NCBI GenBank assembly: GCA_031277535.1 | Contig: JAITMD010000008.1 | Span: 186,001-250,000, forward strand | Source of the DNA: Flavobacteriaceae bacterium | GTDB taxonomy: Bacteria > Bacteroidota > Bacteroidia > Flavobacteriales > Flavobacteriaceae | DNA: 64,000 nt | Direction of reading: 5' to 3' | Shown here: one piece after another, positions 61,456 through 64,000 of the stretch | Numbering within the stretch: the stretch's first letter is position 1 | Layout of the letters: the number at the start of each line of letters is the position of its first letter | The notes under the pieces: model-generated | Seen by the model: only the letters and a program-made list of their open reading frames with translations | What the model was told of the DNA's origin: nothing | Database searches by the model: none | Translations under genes and position numbers: made by a program

Positions 61456-62682
61456 ATGAAGGAAATATATCGCATCATATTTGTCATTTGGAGTATCTGT
61501 TACTTGGGTATTCTAAATGGCTACGCACAGCAAAAACCATACAACGCTTGGATAGATATAGCTTCTGTACCAAGCAGTGGTTACTACAATATACAACTGG
61601 ACAATAGAATAGTAGCTCTTAGCAATGGAAATCTACAGCATTTATCTATCGCAAAAAAAGATACGCCCAAACAAACAGAAGTACCTTATTTTGTAAGAAA
61701 AGCGCAACCTATTGCACAAGAAACAACTTTGATAGATTACCCAATCGATCGATTAGTGGAACGCGATAGTATCAATCGATTTATTATTCACAATACTACT
61801 CAAAGAACAATCAAAGACTTTTACGTTGTTATAAACAAAGCAGATGTTTCTATCAATGCTACTGTAAAAGGAAGTGCTAACAACAAAGATTGGTTTATAG
61901 TAAAACAAAAAACACCTATTTACAGTTATCACAAGGTTAACGACAAGGAGGTGACACTTTTGGTAGATATTCCAGAAGGACAATATACATACTACGAAAT
62001 CGAGTTAATCAACAACCAAGCTGCTCCACTAAAGATAAATCGTGTGAGCACTGTAATGGATACAAAAACCTATGGGCAGTTTAACCCTACTCATTTAAAG
62101 TTTGACCGATTAACAACGATCAAAAAAACAAGTATAATTTCTTTTGTAAAGCAAAAAATACCTTGTGAACTAAGTAAATTGGTTATTCATGTAAATACTC
62201 CAGAGCACTACTATAGACAAGCAGTACTAAAAGATTCTATTACTAAAATAGAAATTCCATTCTTGTTGTCGTCTAAAAGTAAAAATGAAGTTATAATAGA
62301 CAATGCTCTTGTCATAAATCCTTACATAGAGGTTAACAATGCAGACAATCAGTCATTAGTAATATCATCTATTGAAACGTATTCATTAACTCGTTTTCTT
62401 ACTGCCTATTTAGAAGAAAATGAAAACTACAGAATTAAACTAAGCAGCTTATTTGATAGTATTCGAAGCTACGATATTGAACATTTTAAAGATGATATTC
62501 CAAGAGTACTACCCATAATACAAACCAAAGATTTTGTATTTGAGGAACAGACAACAATAAACAAAGAAGAAGCAAAAAAGACAGAACATACCTTAAACAC
62601 AATACTATGGATAGTGATAATAGTGGTAGGTTTAGTAATCGCATTTATTTGCTATAAGACATTCCGAAAAATAGAGAAATAA
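61456..62682 (+). CDS. DUF3999-like membrane-anchored protein
   Basis: A 408-residue protein with a signal peptide (ILNGYAQQ), a long beta-rich periplasmic part and one C-terminal membrane helix (about 380-400) before a short basic tail. It begins 30 bp after the DUF2339 gene. By position and architecture it fits DUF3999, the regular partner of DUF2339; sequence motifs of the family are weak to the eye. The ATG at 61456 follows AAAAAGGAATTG; the preceding in-frame TTG is rejected. A 13-bp terminator follows. Confidence 0.72.
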   Translation: MKEIYRIIFVIWSICYLGILNGYAQQKPYNAWIDIASVPSSGYYNIQLDNRIVALSNGNLQHLSIAKKDTPKQTEVPYFVRKAQPIAQETTLIDYPIDRLVERDSINRFIIHNTTQRTIKDFYVVINKADVSINATVKGSANNKDWFIVKQKTPIYSYHKVNDKEVTLLVDIPEGQYTYYEIELINNQAAPLKINRVSTVMDTKTYGQFNPTHLKFDRLTTIKKTSIISFVKQKIPCELSKLVIHVNTPEHYYRQAVLKDSITKIEIPFLLSSKSKNEVIIDNALVINPYIEVNNADNQSLVISSIETYSLTRFLTAYLEENENYRIKLSSLFDSIRSYDIEHFKDDIPRVLPIIQTKDFVFEEQTTINKEEAKKTEHTLNTILWIVIIVVGLVIAFICYKTFRKIEK

Positions 62683-62710
62683 AAATTGCCTGTAACAACA
62701 GGCAATTTTT
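62681..62710. terminator. Bidirectional terminator before def
   Basis: 13-bp stem AAAAATTGCCTGT/ACAGGCAATTTTT around AACA, overlapping the stop codon of the upstream gene. Confidence 0.85.
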
Positions 62711-62711
62711 A

Positions 62712-63290
62712 TTATGGTTTCATTCTATAATCAGTAAATACCTTACCATTCATAATTTTGGTAAGCTTAGTACTAATCAATTTTCTTGTTAAAGAGCTTA
62801 ACCGATCAATAAACAACACTCCTCTTGTATGATCATATTCATGCTGTATAATACGTGCCGTAGTGCCGTAAAAAGTTTTAGTATGAGGTTTAAAATCTCT
62901 GTCCAAATATTCAATTGTGATAGACCAAGGACGCGTAACTCGTCTAAAAATATCAGGAATACTTAGACATCCTTCTATTTCATCCCATGTCTCATCAGAT
63001 TTGCCAATAATACGTGCATTAATAAAAGTCTCTCTCATTCCTTTATCTCCCTCTACAAAGTTTGCTTTGCGTTCTTTTTCATCTGCATTCTCATACATTA
63101 CAATACTATCCACGACAAACAATTGAATAGTTTCGCCCACTTGTGGAGCTGCCAAACCACAACCATAGGCACCTTCCATAGTTTCCCACATTTGATTAAT
63201 TAGACTATCGATTTCAGGATGAGTAGAATCAATTGGATTACACTCTTCTTTTAATACTTTATTTCCGTATGCTATTATAGGTAGTTTCAT
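62712..63290 (-). CDS. def: Peptide deformylase
   Basis: A 192-residue metalloenzyme removing the formyl group from nascent proteins. All three motifs are present: GCGLAAPQVG, EGCLSIP and QHEYDHTRGVLF. The Cys and the two His bind the metal; Glu in HEYDH is catalytic. An insertion between motifs 1 and 2 (about 80-110) makes it longer than E. coli Def, as usual in this phylum. Start MKLPIIAYGN at 63290 is preferred to an upstream ATG at 63311 because family members begin here. Confidence 0.94.
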   Translation of the reverse strand: MKLPIIAYGNKVLKEECNPIDSTHPEIDSLINQMWETMEGAYGCGLAAPQVGETIQLFVVDSIVMYENADEKERKANFVEGDKGMRETFINARIIGKSDETWDEIEGCLSIPDIFRRVTRPWSITIEYLDRDFKPHTKTFYGTTARIIQHEYDHTRGVLFIDRLSSLTRKLISTKLTKIMNGKVFTDYRMKP

Positions 63291-63494
63291 TACTTTCAAA
63301 ATTTGCCTCAAAGGTCGATAGTTCTATTAATATATGCAATACTTCCCTATATCAACCTTATTACATTTTAACCAAAACCGCCATATATCAAATAGTTAAA
63401 CACCTACTTACACTAACTCCTCTTGCTACAAATTATATCATAGCAAAAAAAAATACTAACTCGCTATAAATTGTAGCATAATATCATATTGAAC

Positions 63495-63524
63495 TTGGAC
63501 TGTAAATAAAATATATTACTTTTA
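63495..63524 (+). promoter_or_regulatory. Putative recA promoter
   Basis: TTG (63495-63497) and TACTTTTA (63517-63524) are 19 bp apart, matching the -33/-7 spacing of Bacteroidota promoters with one mismatch in the -7. No obvious LexA-type palindrome was seen. Confidence 0.4.
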
Positions 63525-63552
63525 CCCTACTAATTAATATGAAAAGAACATT

Positions 63553-64000
63553 ATGAGTGCAGATAAAGAAGCTAAATTAAAAGCATTACAACTTACACTT
63601 GATAAGTTAGACAAAACTTATGGTAAAGGAACTGTAATGAAGTTAGGAGATACTGCTGTTGAAGAAGTAGAGGTTATCTCTTCAGGTTCATTGGGTATTG
63701 ACCTTGCATTAGGTGTTGGAGGATTTCCAAGAGGAAGAATCATAGAAATATATGGTCCTGAATCATCTGGTAAAACGACTTTAACTTTACACGCTATCGC
63801 TGAAGCACAAAAAGCAGGTGGAATAGCTGCATTTATTGATGCTGAGCACGCATTTGATCGTTTTTATGCACAGAAATTAGGAGTAGATATTGATAACTTA
63901 ATTATATCTCAACCAGACAATGGGGAGCAAGCATTAGAAATTGCTGAGAACTTAATCCGTTCTGGTGCGATTGACTTAGTTGTTATTGACTCTGTTGCAG
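63553..64000 (+). CDS. recA: RecA recombinase, N-terminal part (cut by window edge)
   Basis: The first 149 codons of RecA. Walker [28 protein letters not shown] and the start of the Walker B strand LVVIDSVA are present; [13 protein letters not shown] is the family segment before it. RecA forms filaments on single-stranded DNA for recombination and SOS control. The frame is open to the end of the window. It is divergent from def with a TTG-N19-TACTTTTA promoter upstream. Confidence 0.96.
   Translation, partial: MSADKEAKLKALQLTLDKLDKTYGKGTVMKLGDTAVEEVEVISSGSLGIDLALGVGGFPRGRIIEIYGPESSGKTTLTLHAIAEAQKAGGIAAFIDAEHAFDRFYAQKLGVDIDNLIISQPDNGEQALEIAENLIRSGAIDLVVIDSVA

Overview
The window is AT-rich and reads as the chromosome of a Bacteroidota bacterium, most likely a Flavobacteriaceae member (Flavobacterium/Myroides-like; the genus is a guess). 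The evidence is the gliding/type IX secretion genes gldH and sprE, a CarboxypepD_reg-type TonB receptor with a DUF5689 lipoprotein, a split ATP synthase operon without atpD/atpC, lipoproteins carrying Bacteroidota surface-export signals, and many TAnnTTTG -7 promoter elements just upstream of genes. No rRNA, tRNA, CRISPR array, insertion sequence or prophage was seen. The left edge cuts an unknown gene and the right edge cuts recA.

Layout. 1-4.3 kb: an MgtC-type membrane protein with a structured leader, a two-component system and a short SSB. 4.4-5.9 kb: a GNAT-nitrilase fusion. 6.6-12.8 kb: three tandem copies of a two-gene cassette, each a surface-type PCMD-like lipoprotein followed by a small outer-membrane beta-barrel. 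12.9-22.9 kb: housekeeping genes (an NPP-type phosphodiesterase, an epimerase-like SDR, a universal stress protein, the two CoA-transferase subunits, PBP1A, GldH, a RicT-like PSP1 protein and MTA/SAH nucleosidase). 23-29 kb: a TonB receptor and DUF5689 lipoprotein divergent from a secreted EEP-family nuclease/phosphatase. 29.3-38.3 kb: a leftward block sprE - bactofilin - atpZ - small membrane protein - atpBEFHAG. 38.9-46 kb: a small conserved protein, a c-type cytochrome, TerC, gpsA, yqhD and the yicC-gmk-nadD operon. 46-52 kb: a more accessory stretch with a membrane protein, hydrolases, an interrupted alpha/beta-hydrolase gene, an intergenic 11-bp tandem repeat and an orphan zinc-finger protein. 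52-55.3 kb: a tRNA U34 hydroxylation operon (trhO-trhP-ferredoxin-ArsC-like). 55.6-64 kb: DUF4870-like and DinB proteins, an aspartyl protease, a lipocalin-like lipoprotein, a DUF2339/DUF3999 pair, peptide deformylase and recA.

The best candidates for something undescribed are the triplicated lipoprotein/beta-barrel cassette (6661-12815), whose partners look built to work together on the cell surface, and the trhO-trhP-ferredoxin operon, in which two unrelated tRNA hydroxylases share a homologous C-terminal domain. Non-coding signals worth attention are the mgtC leader with two competing hairpins and a 16-codon ORF, an orphan leftward terminator ahead of sprE, and the 11-bp repeat block near 49.75 kb.
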